Below are positions 1 through 8,391 of a stretch of 64,000 nt of DNA, piece after piece; within the stretch, counting starts at the first letter, position 1, and every line of letters begins with the position of its first letter. Source of the DNA: CBDBKL01 sp965206675 (GTDB lineage: Bacteria; Bdellovibrionota; Bdellovibrionia; Bdellovibrionales; JAKFYE01); contig CBDBKL010000008.1 in assembly GCA_965206675.1 (NCBI GenBank), positions 372,001-436,000 on the forward strand. The letters are read 5' to 3'. Both the position numbers and the translations under genes were made by a program. The notes under the pieces were generated by a model, which searched no databases, had not been told where the DNA came from, and saw only the letters and a list, made by a program, of their open reading frames with translations.

Positions 1-804
1 AGCATAGAGCCCAGTGAAGTTTCGGGTGAAAATTTAAAAATCAATGGTGAGCTTTGTGATATTGTTTTAGGAAACAATGATTTTTCTGAATCTCGGCGAG
101 AGTGGGCTAGCGGATTACCAATGAACCCTCCGAGGGAACTCGGGTGGCATCAGAGGAAAAAGAGTCATCATTTTAAATATTACAATCAGTTTGCACAGGA
201 GTTTTGTGATTTGATTGGGGTTGATCCTTGGTGTTTGCAAATCGAAACCAGAGAGTTTGAAGGTCAGGACATTTTTAATGAAGATGGGAGAGTTTTTGCA
301 GCAAAGGAAGCGGGGTCATTGTTTGAAAGTCTTAATAAGAAATATGACTCTTATGGTATTTCAGAAAAGCCTTATCTTTTTATAAAAAACAATTCAGGGA
401 CATATGGGTTAGCTGTTGCGAAGTTAGATACTCCAGAAGATATTTTGTCTTGGAACAATCGTACGAGAACGAAGATGAAGGCGGCAAAGGGTGGAACGAG
501 TATTGGGGGATTTATTTTTCAAGAGGGATTGCGATCTGCTTTAACGATTGACGATAATATATGTGAACCGACGATTTATTTATTTGGCCATCGTTTATTG
601 GGGGGATTTTTAAGAGCGCATGGGGGAAAAGATGCAACGGAGAGTTTGAATGCTCCGGGGGCTATTTACAGAAAGTTATGTGTGAGTGATTTAAGGGTGA
701 ATATTGACGGTTATCCTATGGAAAACGTGTATGGTTGGATCGCCAAGCTCAGTGCCTTAGCTGTCGGCCAAGAAGCCAAAGATTTGGGAGTTTCAAAGGT
801 TTAA
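1..804 (+). CDS. gshA: Glutamate-cysteine ligase, GshA (PF08886-type), 5'-truncated by the window edge
   Basis: The frame is open from base 1, so the start lies outside the window and 267 residues are visible. The sequence resembles the proteobacterial GshA family, which makes gamma-glutamylcysteine from glutamate and cysteine with ATP, the first step of glutathione synthesis. Supporting segments are a KNNSGTYGLAVAKL stretch typical of the family's nucleotide-binding core, and a downstream YLFGHRLLGGFLRAHG segment. The C-terminus (QEAKDLGVSKV) looks complete. A hairpin followed by a T-run lies directly after the stop, so this is probably the last gene of its transcript. Recognition is from family memory, not a search. 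Confidence 0.75.
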   Translation, partial: SIEPSEVSGENLKINGELCDIVLGNNDFSESRREWASGLPMNPPRELGWHQRKKSHHFKYYNQFAQEFCDLIGVDPWCLQIETREFEGQDIFNEDGRVFAAKEAGSLFESLNKKYDSYGISEKPYLFIKNNSGTYGLAVAKLDTPEDILSWNNRTRTKMKAAKGGTSIGGFIFQEGLRSALTIDDNICEPTIYLFGHRLLGGFLRAHGGKDATESLNAPGAIYRKLCVSDLRVNIDGYPMENVYGWIAKLSALAVGQEAKDLGVSKV

Positions 805-811
805 GTATCAA

Positions 812-848
812 CCCCTCTTCTACCTTTTTGCAGAATGGGGATTTTTTT
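812..848 (+). terminator. Rho-independent terminator after gshA
   Basis: CCCC at 812-815 pairs with GGGG at 837-840, and an inner TTCT/AGAA stem closes the hairpin. A run of seven T follows at 842-848. It starts 8 bases after the gshA stop codon. Confidence 0.75.
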
Positions 849-927
849 AGGGGGTGAGATACAAAACTATACATGGATTCTGTATAAAATCTAGACAACT
901 CCCAAGTTTATAGTCCTGAATTGCGAG

Positions 928-1971
928 GTGAAGGTGGACGATCTTAGAGGTAAATTTTCAGAACATTTATTTTTTCTAGACAATGGAGTTTTTCGCAGAT
1001 TTACCAATAAAAATACTCCAGACAAAGAGATAAAAAGATTTTGGCACCATGACCTTTTTTTAACTAACGGACAATCTTCTGGTTTTCGCAGATTTTTTCA
1101 TCCATCTTTATTTCTAGAGTACATTGGAAAGTCTGGCAAAGAACAATTACCAATTTTGAGTAAAAAATCAATTTTAAAAAAAGCAAAAAATGAATTAAGA
1201 AAAAACGATGCTCCTCTAGTTGATATGATTTTAGAAATTGCCCAGAAAAAACTTTCTTCTGAGACAGATGAAAGAAGAATTTTATCAGTAGAGTCATTAA
1301 ATAAAAAGAGAGCGGAGCAAAGAGAGTTCACTCACCTTCTAAGTACTAAATTTTATGAAGATCTTGTTCTAATAATTGATGACGGTTTATTGGAAAATAT
1401 AAAATTTTATTTAGCTTTAGATTTTACAATGAAATGTCACGGCGGTGTAGGTGGTCTTAACAAAAGACAGAGAGGTTGGTGGCAGGTCAATCATTATGGG
1501 CGCATTTTGTCATGGTTTTATTATTTTGATAAACAAAAAATCAATATATCCATGACACGGCTTTATTCAAAAATGTTGGAGAACATCGAAGAAACCGACG
1601 AAACTGGAGAAGAAATAAAAAAATGGATTCAAGAAAAGGGACCAAACTTTAAAAATGATGTGAAAACTTTTGAGGATATGGCCGATTGCGATTTAACTCA
1701 ATTTGTTTGTCATGGGGCTTTTGATAGTGAAGGTAACAAACGCCCCGTTGTCGCCGTCACTTTTGATAATGAGGAAGAAATAAAAAAACGGGTTAGTTTT
1801 TTTCAAAAAATATTTTTTTTAATAAATGAAAGATTTAAGCCTGTATTAAAGAAGGAACTAGAGGACTCAGAGGCTTCAAAAAAAATTTGTCAAAAGCAAG
1901 GAGCTATTGCCTTTGTTTGCCAGAATTCCGGAAAAATAAAAAACTTAGTAGATACCAAGTTTTTAAAATAA
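928..1971 (+). CDS. Uncharacterised protein, 347 aa
   Basis: I do not recognise this protein. It begins with GTG, with a weak purine-rich stretch (GCGAGG) just upstream, and is Lys/Glu-rich. No signal peptide or membrane segment is visible, so it is probably cytoplasmic. Residues near 170-200 contain a Gly/Trp-rich patch (GGVGGLNKRQRGWWQ), and the C-terminal third has short hydrophobic strands such as VVAVTF and AIAFVCQ. It stands alone between the gshA terminator and the convergent gene ending at 2057. It could be an accessory or defence gene, but nothing in the sequence shows a function. Confidence 0.6.
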   Translation: MKVDDLRGKFSEHLFFLDNGVFRRFTNKNTPDKEIKRFWHHDLFLTNGQSSGFRRFFHPSLFLEYIGKSGKEQLPILSKKSILKKAKNELRKNDAPLVDMILEIAQKKLSSETDERRILSVESLNKKRAEQREFTHLLSTKFYEDLVLIIDDGLLENIKFYLALDFTMKCHGGVGGLNKRQRGWWQVNHYGRILSWFYYFDKQKINISMTRLYSKMLENIEETDETGEEIKKWIQEKGPNFKNDVKTFEDMADCDLTQFVCHGAFDSEGNKRPVVAVTFDNEEEIKKRVSFFQKIFFLINERFKPVLKKELEDSEASKKICQKQGAIAFVCQNSGKIKNLVDTKFLK

Positions 1972-2056
1972 AGAGGGAAGCCTTTAATTATTGATACATC
2001 TCCCAATATAACTCATTCCATTTTGTTTACCCCAAGATGCATTTGTGAACGTTTTA

Positions 2057-2470
2057 TTATAAATGCATGGCTCCAAGGGATGCATTAAGTACAACAACAA
2101 TAACATTTCTGTTGTTAACAAAGACAGCAGTTAATTCATCTTTATTATTATTAATTATGCGAAATTCTTCATTATCAACCATTAAGACAGAATCATTTTT
2201 CAAAAGTATGTTTGCTTCTAGCGGCGAAGAGTTTTTAGATCTGAGTATTTCCACCACATACTTATCTGGAGTCTTAGCTTTTAATCTGGCAATTCCAATA
2301 GAGTTAGAATAAAAACCTGTGTGAGTGTATCTAGTTCCTGAGCATTTAATAGGGAAACCTTTTTGTATTGTTATTGGTGTTTTTTTATACACTTTGGAAT
2401 ACTTACCACTTAAGCTGATTTGAGGATAAAAAATAAGGACAAAAATTATAGTCAAATATTTATAAATCAT
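2057..2470 (-). CDS. Small exported protein of unknown function, 137 aa
   Basis: The start ATG is preceded by AAGAAGGGG at suitable spacing. Residues 1-22 form a signal peptide: a Lys near the start, the hydrophobic run YLTIIFVLIFYPQISL, then SGK. The mature part of about 115 residues is beta-rich, with alternating hydrophobic residues (KYVVEIL, NVIVVVLNASLG) and a single Cys near residue 43. No known domain was recognised. It is separated by 115 bp from the PLD-like gene upstream on the same strand and converges on the unknown gene ending at 1971. The exported location is supported by sequence; the function is unknown. Confidence 0.6.
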   Translation of the reverse strand: MIYKYLTIIFVLIFYPQISLSGKYSKVYKKTPITIQKGFPIKCSGTRYTHTGFYSNSIGIARLKAKTPDKYVVEILRSKNSSPLEANILLKNDSVLMVDNEEFRIINNNKDELTAVFVNNRNVIVVVLNASLGAMHL

Positions 2471-2585
2471 ATTATACTACCCCTTCTTTTGATTTTATTA
2501 TTCTATGAAATTTTATCGGCAAATTTAGATAAAAAATCAAATAAAGTTTACGTTGCTATAGTATTAGGGAATAGTGGTAGAATTT

Positions 2586-3500
2586 TTATAAGAAGTCAGA
2601 TTTATTCCAAAAATCATTAAAAATCTTTTCAGCCTGGTCAAACAAATCAGGTTTAAAAAACCTGGGAACATAAGTCATAAATGAACCACTTCGACCAATA
2701 TCTTTAAGTCCATGGCCTATTAAAAATAGGCCCTCATTAATCAAAATATATCTATCATGTTGTTTTTGATCTTGATTCCGAGATTTTTTTCTTATTTCAA
2801 TGCTAAACTTGTTTTTGACATCTCCTTCTTTTTCAATGACTTTAACAAAATTTTCAATACTCTGTTTTTCATCATGACTTAATCTCTTTAATGGATCATA
2901 GTTTACTACAAAGAATTTTATTTCTCTTTCTCTAATAGATTTTAAAAAATTGACACTTCCTGAGCCAATGTAAATATCTAATATCCGAATAACACCAGTA
3001 CTTTGTTTCAATAATTCAGTAATTCTATCTTGAGCAAGAAGCTCTCCATCATGTATAAATTCACAATCAAAAGAATGAAGTGCATTAGGAAGATGTTGCC
3101 TAATTAGCTTTTTCCCCGTTAAAGTCAGGTAGATAAAATCACGCGTCTCTGTAACAACTCTAACTAGGAAACCTCCGTCTCTATAAGTATAAGGCTTAAC
3201 AGAAAATGTATAGCCTTTGCAAATAGCTAACCTCCCCTTTTCTTCCTTTTGTTCTATCAGCTCTTTCCAGGCTAAATCCCTATTAAATTCAATATTACAA
3301 GAAGACAGAATATCCCAAAAATTATTTTCGTTCCATGGCAGTTTAATATCCCTAGTCCCGAAATACATTTCTGCTTGATACAAAATAAAAAGAAGTTTAA
3401 CAAATTCAGGAGCATCCTCAATAACCTCTAAAGTAGATTCATGTATCTTAGAAAAGTAATCTCTAAGTTTGGGATAATCCTCTTTTTTAATAAAACTCAC
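2586..3500 (-). CDS. Protein with a probable C-terminal PLD-like phosphodiesterase domain, 304 aa
   Basis: GTG at 3500 is preferred because GGGAG lies 5 bases upstream; a TTG one codon earlier (3503) is too close to that site. The N-terminal half looks helical with a possible winged-helix region. Near residue 170 a GVIRILDIYIGSGSVNFL strand-loop starts the second half. Near residue 248 there is H-D-R-Y-I-L-I followed by GHGLKDIG, which resembles the single HxK/HxR motif and glycine loop of stand-alone PLD-like domains in defence and nuclease proteins. Only one such motif is present, so dimerisation would be needed for activity. This assignment rests on motif resemblance. It sits 19 bp upstream of the sufE stop on the same strand. 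Confidence 0.55.
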   Translation of the reverse strand: MSFIKKEDYPKLRDYFSKIHESTLEVIEDAPEFVKLLFILYQAEMYFGTRDIKLPWNENNFWDILSSCNIEFNRDLAWKELIEQKEEKGRLAICKGYTFSVKPYTYRDGGFLVRVVTETRDFIYLTLTGKKLIRQHLPNALHSFDCEFIHDGELLAQDRITELLKQSTGVIRILDIYIGSGSVNFLKSIREREIKFFVVNYDPLKRLSHDEKQSIENFVKVIEKEGDVKNKFSIEIRKKSRNQDQKQHDRYILINEGLFLIGHGLKDIGRSGSFMTYVPRFFKPDLFDQAEKIFNDFWNKSDFL

Positions 3501-3519
3501 CAAAACTCCCTATAAATAT

Positions 3520-3936
3520 TTAGCCTTTCATTGTTTGAAAAGCTTGAGCGTAAAGATGGATTTGCTTAATCATAGCCACTAATCCATTCGCTCGGGTTTG
3601 GGAAAGGCTCACATTTAAACCTATATCCTTAATAAAATCTGGTTTGGAACACATGATTTCATCTGGAGTTTGTCCAGAATAAACCTCAAGCAAAAGAGCA
3701 ATCAATCCCTTTACGATAGCAGCATCACTGTCCGCCTGAATATAAACCTTGTTCTCTTTTAATTCCGCATGCATCCACACCTTGGATTGACAACCCCGTA
3801 CAAGATATTTGTCATCGTACAAATGTTTAGGCAAATCAGGTAAGGCCTTACCTCTTTGAATAATGAATTTATACTTCTCTTCCCAGGAAGAAAGACTCGC
3901 AAATAATTGAATAAGATCATTCTGCGCTTTTTGCAT
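3520..3936 (-). CDS. sufE: SufE-family cysteine desulfuration protein
   Basis: SufE accepts persulfide sulfur from the cysteine desulfurase SufS and passes it to the SufBCD iron-sulfur scaffold. The protein is 138 aa, the usual family length. It carries the diagnostic loop RGCQSKVWM, with the acceptor Cys at residue 49, and the later DSDAAIVKGLIALLLEVYSG segment typical of SufE/CsdE. An AAGAGG lies close to the ATG. No sufS or sufBCD gene is adjacent, so the rest of the pathway must be elsewhere. CsdE is the alternative paralogue name. Confidence 0.9.
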   Translation of the reverse strand: MQKAQNDLIQLFASLSSWEEKYKFIIQRGKALPDLPKHLYDDKYLVRGCQSKVWMHAELKENKVYIQADSDAAIVKGLIALLLEVYSGQTPDEIMCSKPDFIKDIGLNVSLSQTRANGLVAMIKQIHLYAQAFQTMKG

Positions 3937-4020
3937 AGCCTCTTAGAGCACAAAACAAAAGACCTTGTCCAGTTTTAGAGCCAATAAAAATATAGAGGGT
4001 TTAATTGATTTGAAGGAATA

Positions 4021-4371
4021 TTGGTACTATACTCTAAAAGCGAAAGCTGGATAACACTTGAAGCAATTAAGCCGAAAATATATCGAGAATAGTTAGAGCA
4101 GTTGGCTCAGAAGAATAAGGAGATGAGGAAAGCTATGGGACTTTTAAAAGATATGTCGTTAGAAGATAAGTTGAGGTGGCAGGAAGAGGATCGTCTTAAG
4201 GCTATTAGTGATGAGAAGGCTTGGGCTTATGATCAGGGAATGAAAAAAGGTAAACAAGAAAATCTTCGGCAAATCGTTTATAGGATGTTAAAAGAAGGGG
4301 CTGACCTTATTACAATTGAAAAATTCACTGGTTTATCTAAAACTGAAATTCAAAAACTTCAAAAAAAGTAA
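4021..4371 (+). pseudogene. Remnant of an Rpn/PD-(D/E)XK-type transposase-nuclease (C-terminal part)
   Basis: An 89-codon open frame from TTG 4102 encodes a helical, charged segment with AMGLLKDMSLEDKLRWQEE and a DEKAWAYDQGMKKGK stretch, ending in a small HTH-like tail (LITIEKFTGLSKTEIQKL). This is the C-terminal layout of Rpn-family proteins. The same frame continues upstream from about 4021 (SWITLEAIKPKIYRE) but is broken by a TAG at 4090-4092. The PD-(D/E)XK catalytic N-terminus is missing. It therefore reads as a decayed fragment in the gap between sufE and pepA. Family assignment is from recognition of the tail only. Confidence 0.6.
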
Positions 4372-4387
4372 TTTTGCTCCACATACA

Positions 4388-5872
4388 TCAATATAAACGA
4401 ACAAAATCAACAAAGGTTCTTACCATCACTCCCGTTCCACCCTTTTTGGGATGATAAGCCTTACGATTACCCACATTCCACGCCGTGCCTGCTATATCCA
4501 AATGCGCATAAGGAATCTTTTCATCTACAAATTCACTTAAAAAAGCTGCCGCCTGACAACTCTGCGCTCCTCGTGTAGAACCAATGTTCGACAAATCCGC
4601 ATACGTTCCCTTCATATCATCACTGTGCTCATCAGTTAAAGGCATCTGCCAAATATTTTCTCCAGATTTCTTTGAGGCTGCCTTTAAAACTTTCAACAAC
4701 TTGTCACTCTTTGTAAATAAACCCGTATGTATATTTCCTAAAGAAATAATAATCGCACCCGTTAAAGTCGCCGTCGTCACTATACATGCAGGCTTTTTCT
4801 CCGAAGCATAACAAAGAGCATCCGATAAAATCAGCCGTCCCTCAGCATCCGTATTGTTCACTTCTGTTGTCTTACCATTTCGAGCCACTGTAATATCCCC
4901 CGGCTTATTCGCCAAAGGACCCGGCATGTTTTCCGAAGCAGGAACAATCCCCATAACATTCACTTTGAGCTTTAAAGCTGCAATAGCCTTTAACGCACCA
5001 ATAACAGCAGCACCGCCACACATATCATACTTCATCTCTTCCATAGATAGAGGTGGCTTTAAACTAATCCCTCCAGAGTCAAACGTTAAACCCTTCCCCA
5101 CAAGACAAATTGGTTTCTTTGAAGCCGCAGCCCCTTTGTATTCCATAACAATAAAAACAGGCGGCTCATCACTTCCCTTAGAAACACCTAACAAATTACC
5201 CATTCTCTCTTTTTCAATACGGGCCTTATCCCAAACCGTTACCTTAACTCCCTTCCCTATTTTTTTCGCCTCTTTACCTAAAAGCGTAGGGGTCATAAAG
5301 TTTCCGGGACTATCCCCTAACCAACGTGCATAATTAACGGCATCTGCAATAGCCTGCCCCTCATTCACACCTTGAGAAAGACGCCTTTTGTCCTTACCCG
5401 AAGTCACTATATCTACACATAGTTCAGGAGTTTTTTTCTCACTCTTTGAACAGTAGGCCTTATAAGAATATGCGCTTAATAAAAAACCCTCAGTTAAAGC
5501 TCTACCCAATTCTGATTTGTCTTTAAAGAAACGATTAAGAGTAGAAACATGCAAATTGACATTAAAAACTTTATAGGCACTCAACTTCAAAACCAACTTA
5601 CCCAAAACATGACGTAAAGACTCGTGATTTACATTTGAACCAAGGCCCACAACCAAAAGATCCGAACTATTCTCAAAATCCTGATCCTTTAAAAAGGCAA
5701 AGTCCCCTACTTTTCCAGAAAACACATTCTCACCATAAGAGGATTTGAAATTTTTTACACAACGAGAGGGTAACGAGTGAACCCACTTTTTACTACCCTT
5801 CTGGTTGGCCACAAAAACAACCCCAAGTTGCTCCTTAGCGCGACCCGCTTCTAATATATTTATCTTGGACAT
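4388..5872 (-). CDS. pepA: Leucyl aminopeptidase PepA (peptidase family M17)
   Basis: A cytosolic aminopeptidase that removes N-terminal residues using two metal ions. The ATG at 5872 is chosen because AAGGAGAG lies just upstream; a longer frame to 5944 adds 24 residues without a good ribosome site. The 494-aa length is normal for the family. The C-terminal catalytic domain shows VGKGLTFDSGG (metal-binding Lys and Asp), the signature NTDAEGRL, and the bicarbonate/metal region GRLILSDAL. The less conserved N-terminal half is the usual macro-like domain. It is divergent from clpP across a 320-bp gap. Confidence 0.93.
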   Translation of the reverse strand: MSKINILEAGRAKEQLGVVFVANQKGSKKWVHSLPSRCVKNFKSSYGENVFSGKVGDFAFLKDQDFENSSDLLVVGLGSNVNHESLRHVLGKLVLKLSAYKVFNVNLHVSTLNRFFKDKSELGRALTEGFLLSAYSYKAYCSKSEKKTPELCVDIVTSGKDKRRLSQGVNEGQAIADAVNYARWLGDSPGNFMTPTLLGKEAKKIGKGVKVTVWDKARIEKERMGNLLGVSKGSDEPPVFIVMEYKGAAASKKPICLVGKGLTFDSGGISLKPPLSMEEMKYDMCGGAAVIGALKAIAALKLKVNVMGIVPASENMPGPLANKPGDITVARNGKTTEVNNTDAEGRLILSDALCYASEKKPACIVTTATLTGAIIISLGNIHTGLFTKSDKLLKVLKAASKKSGENIWQMPLTDEHSDDMKGTYADLSNIGSTRGAQSCQAAAFLSEFVDEKIPYAHLDIAGTAWNVGNRKAYHPKKGGTGVMVRTFVDFVRLY

Positions 5873-6015
5873 AAGATCTCTCCTTGAATCAAAACGAGAC
5901 AATTTCTTTTTTAAGCTATCAAAATACCACACATACAAGAGCAATTTTTAAAACAACGCTCTCCTATGAAATAAATGGTTAAGTAGCTTATATAACACAA
6001 AACAATCAAATTTAA

Positions 6016-6049
6016 AGCCTTTTCAGGTTCACTTTGAACCCTAAAAGCT
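6016..6049. repeat. Imperfect inverted repeat between pepA and clpP
   Basis: An inner stem GGTTCA/TGAACC with a three-base loop extends outward through TTTT/AAAA to AGC/GCT, with one bulge and two mismatches. It lies between divergent genes, so an operator is as likely as a terminator. It is not followed by a T-run on the plus strand. Confidence 0.45.
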
Positions 6050-6140
6050 CAATAAATCTATTTGGACAGCTACCTTTTCTCTTTATTTTGTTCAATTCGG
6101 ACTTCAAAAATCCGATAAATTTATTGAATATAAATTTACC

Positions 6141-6170
6141 CTTGACTGAAAGGCATAAGGACCAATTTTT
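6141..6170 (+). promoter_or_regulatory. Heat-shock-like (sigma-32-type) promoter of clpP
   Basis: CTTGAC at 6141-6146 is followed by a 15-base spacer and CCAATTTT from 6162. This resembles the sigma-32 consensus (CTTGAA, about 13-15 bases, CCCCAT). The same arrangement and spacing occurs upstream of lon. The predicted start leaves a leader of roughly 17 bases that contains AAAGGAAG. Confidence 0.5.
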
Positions 6171-6192
6171 ATAGAACAAAGGAAGTGTTAAG

Positions 6193-6831
6193 GTGAGTAA
6201 ACAAAACGAAAGCCCCATGGCATTAATACCAATGGTTATTGAACAAACCTCTCGTGGGGAAAGAAGCTATGATATTTATTCTAGGCTCTTAAAAGATCGC
6301 ATTATTTTCCTAGGCACCCCCATTACGGATGAAATTGCCAATTTAGTTGTTGCACAAATGTTGTTTCTTGAAATGGAGAACCCTGAAAAAGATATACAAC
6401 TCTATATAAATTCCCCTGGTGGAAGCGTTACTGCGGGTTTAGGCATTTACGATATAATGCAATTTGTAAAGTGTGACATAACAACCATCTGTACAGGCCT
6501 GGCTGCCAGTATGGGCTCTCTTTTATTAATGGCTGGTACAAAAGGCAAAAGGTATGTTCTACCTAATTCGAAAATTATGATACACCAACCCCTGTTACAA
6601 GGTGGGCTCTCTGGCCAAGCCAGTGATATAGAAATACATGCAAAGGAGCTTATAAAAACAAAGGAGCATTTAACAAAGATTTATGAAAAGCATACGAATA
6701 TGGATTATAAATTTTTAGTTGGAGCTATGGATAGAGACAATTTTATGGACCCCGAACAAGCAAAAAAGTTAGGCCTTATTGATAAAATTGTTTCTAACCG
6801 AAAAAATGTGGAGGAGGATAAGGGTGAATAA
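6193..6831 (+). CDS. clpP: ATP-dependent Clp protease proteolytic subunit ClpP
   Basis: ClpP forms the serine-protease chamber that degrades proteins unfolded by ClpX. The 212-aa protein starts at GTG with AAAGGAAG upstream. The catalytic triad is visible: Ser106 in GLAASMGS, His131 in MIHQPL, and Asp182 in the MDRDNFM segment. The INSPGGSV oxyanion region lies near residue 73. Two extra residues follow the His motif compared with E. coli. The gene overlaps clpX by 8 bp, which points to translational coupling. A heat-shock-like promoter precedes it. Confidence 0.97.
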   Translation: MSKQNESPMALIPMVIEQTSRGERSYDIYSRLLKDRIIFLGTPITDEIANLVVAQMLFLEMENPEKDIQLYINSPGGSVTAGLGIYDIMQFVKCDITTICTGLAASMGSLLLMAGTKGKRYVLPNSKIMIHQPLLQGGLSGQASDIEIHAKELIKTKEHLTKIYEKHTNMDYKFLVGAMDRDNFMDPEQAKKLGLIDKIVSNRKNVEEDKGE

Positions 6832-8116
6832 GAAAAGTGGCTCTGGAAAACATCTGTCTTGTAGTTTCTGTGGAAAAACCCAAAGAGAAGTTAAAAAACT
6901 TATCGCAGGACCAACAGTCTACATCTGTGATGAGTGTATAGATCTTTGTAATGATATCATTGAAGAAGAAAAAGAGCGTGAAACACTAAATGATGGAGAT
7001 ATTAGGGTTCCAACACCCAAAGAAATAAAAGAACACCTAGACGAATATGTTATAGGACAAGACGTTGCCAAAAAATCTCTCTCCGTAGCCGTTCATAATC
7101 ACTACAAAAGAATCACATCACATAAGAAAAAAGATGATGTGGAATTACAAAAAAGTAACATACTCCTCTTAGGCCCCACGGGCTCAGGAAAAACTCTTCT
7201 TGCCCAAACTATTGCACGCATTCTAAATGTCCCCTTTGCGATGGCAGATGCGACAACACTCACAGAGGCAGGATATGTTGGAGAAGATGTTGAAAATGTT
7301 GTTCTCAATTTATTGCAATCCGCTAACTACGATGTACAAAAAGCAGAAAAAGGTGTGATCTATATCGATGAAATAGATAAAATCTGTAGAAAATCGGAAA
7401 ACCCCTCTATTACAAGAGATGTTTCCGGAGAAGGAGTTCAACAAGCTCTTTTAAAAATTTTGGAAGGCACAATAGCTAACTTACCCCCAAAGGGTGGACG
7501 AAAACACCCACAACAAGAATTTATTCAAGTCGATACCTCTAATATTTTATTTATTGTTGGTGGAGCTTTCGTCGGACTAGATAAAGTCATAGAAAACAGA
7601 GTTTCCAATAAGTCCATGGGGATTGTTGCCAACATTAAAACACAAAAAGAAAAAGAGAGATCCAGTAATATTCTGAGATTACTGCAACCAGATGACCTGG
7701 TTAAGTTTGGTCTCATCCCTGAATTTATCGGTCGACTTCCTGTTACCGCGGTTTTAGACACTTTAACAAAGGACGCATTAATAGATATTCTAAAGAAGCC
7801 AAAAAATGCGCTGACAAAGCAATACGTAAAACTATTTGGCTTTGAAGATGTTCAGCTTACTTTTAAATCCGACGCCCTTAAAGCTATCGCTGAAGAGGCT
7901 ATTGCTCGAAAAACAGGAGCGCGGGGTTTAAGAAGCGTAATGGAAACTGCCATGTTAGACATCATGTATGAAATCCCCTCTAAGAAAGACATCAAGGAAT
8001 GCATCATTACGGATAAAGTAATTCGTGGTGAAGAAAAACCTCAATTGATTTACCAGACTGAGGTCGAGAAAAACAGCCTTGAAAAAGTAAAGGGGAACAA
8101 AGCCGAGAGTGCTTAA
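6824..8116 (+). CDS. clpX: ATP-dependent Clp protease ATP-binding subunit ClpX
   Basis: A AAA+ unfoldase that recognises substrates and feeds them to ClpP. GTG 6824, inside the clpP 3' end, is the likely start, because GAGGAGG/AAGGG lies upstream and the zinc-binding domain begins at once; a longer frame to 6779 lies within clpP. The 430-aa protein has the zinc finger (Cys13, Cys16, Cys35, Cys38), Walker A GPTGSGKT at 117-124, Walker B VIYIDEIDK, and the IGF-like loop region. Its length is typical for ClpX. Confidence 0.97.
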   Translation: MNKKSGSGKHLSCSFCGKTQREVKKLIAGPTVYICDECIDLCNDIIEEEKERETLNDGDIRVPTPKEIKEHLDEYVIGQDVAKKSLSVAVHNHYKRITSHKKKDDVELQKSNILLLGPTGSGKTLLAQTIARILNVPFAMADATTLTEAGYVGEDVENVVLNLLQSANYDVQKAEKGVIYIDEIDKICRKSENPSITRDVSGEGVQQALLKILEGTIANLPPKGGRKHPQQEFIQVDTSNILFIVGGAFVGLDKVIENRVSNKSMGIVANIKTQKEKERSSNILRLLQPDDLVKFGLIPEFIGRLPVTAVLDTLTKDALIDILKKPKNALTKQYVKLFGFEDVQLTFKSDALKAIAEEAIARKTGARGLRSVMETAMLDIMYEIPSKKDIKECIITDKVIRGEEKPQLIYQTEVEKNSLEKVKGNKAESA

Positions 8117-8275
8117 ATATTGTTCTCCACCTTCACAACACTAGACTGTCTGACACACAACTCCCAATCTCTTTGGATGGACCTTCGTATGAATTTTGCA
8201 ATAAATTTTTAATAATTTCTCTAATAAATACAGATGCTTTTTATTGAAGTTCCTTAGGTATAGTTAAGAAAGCCA

Positions 8276-8305
8276 CTTGACACATGTTTTTAATCGCCCA
8301 AATTA
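8276..8305 (+). promoter_or_regulatory. Heat-shock-like (sigma-32-type) promoter of lon
   Basis: CTTGAC at 8276-8281, a 15-base spacer, then CCCAAATTA from 8297 resemble the sigma-32 consensus and match the clpP element in spacing. The predicted start falls near 8312, at the edge of the 8313-8334 palindrome. The element could also be read as a sigma-70 TTGACA box. Confidence 0.5.
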
Positions 8306-8312
8306 GGACCTT

Positions 8313-8340
8313 AGTATTGTTTTTTTACAATACTTTTTTT
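8313..8340 (+). promoter_or_regulatory. Perfect palindrome plus T-run in the lon leader (operator or attenuator)
   Basis: AGTATTGT (8313-8320) and ACAATACT (8327-8334) form an 8-bp perfect inverted repeat with a six-base T loop, directly followed by a T-run to 8340. An AU-rich stem is weak as a terminator. Its position at the predicted transcription start also fits an operator. Confidence 0.5.
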
Positions 8341-8391
8341 GAAAGACCTTCTGTATAGTTAAAAAAGCAACACATGTAAGGAGAATGTATC

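Larger units (their letters stand above)
5873..6192. other. Divergent intergenic region pepA/clpP
   Basis: No gene was found in these 320 bp. The region holds an imperfect hairpin (6016-6049), a short TCGGA/TCCGA hairpin near 6098-6116, and the heat-shock-like clpP promoter at 6141-6170. The pepA promoter must lie in its left part but was not resolved. Confidence 0.6.
8252..8377 (+). repeat. Imperfect direct repeat in the lon leader
   Basis: The motif CCTTAGGTATAGTTAAGAAA (from 8252) recurs as CCTTCTGTATAGTTAAAAAA (from 8347). Both copies continue into AGC-A-AC and end in ACATG, and the first copy carries an extra TTG. The 95-bp spacing places one copy upstream of the heat-shock-like promoter and the other just before the ribosome-binding site. 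Confidence 0.6.

Noticed and set aside
2420..2620. 66-codon plus-strand frame
   Set aside because: It overlaps the start of a better supported minus-strand exported gene and has no upstream ribosome site.
6016..6049. Possible CIRCE element or tRNA T-arm near GGTTCA
   Set aside because: It lacks the CIRCE sequence (TTAGCACTC/GAGTGCTAA), and GGTTCA is not followed by the ANYCC of a tRNA T-loop; no cloverleaf could be built.
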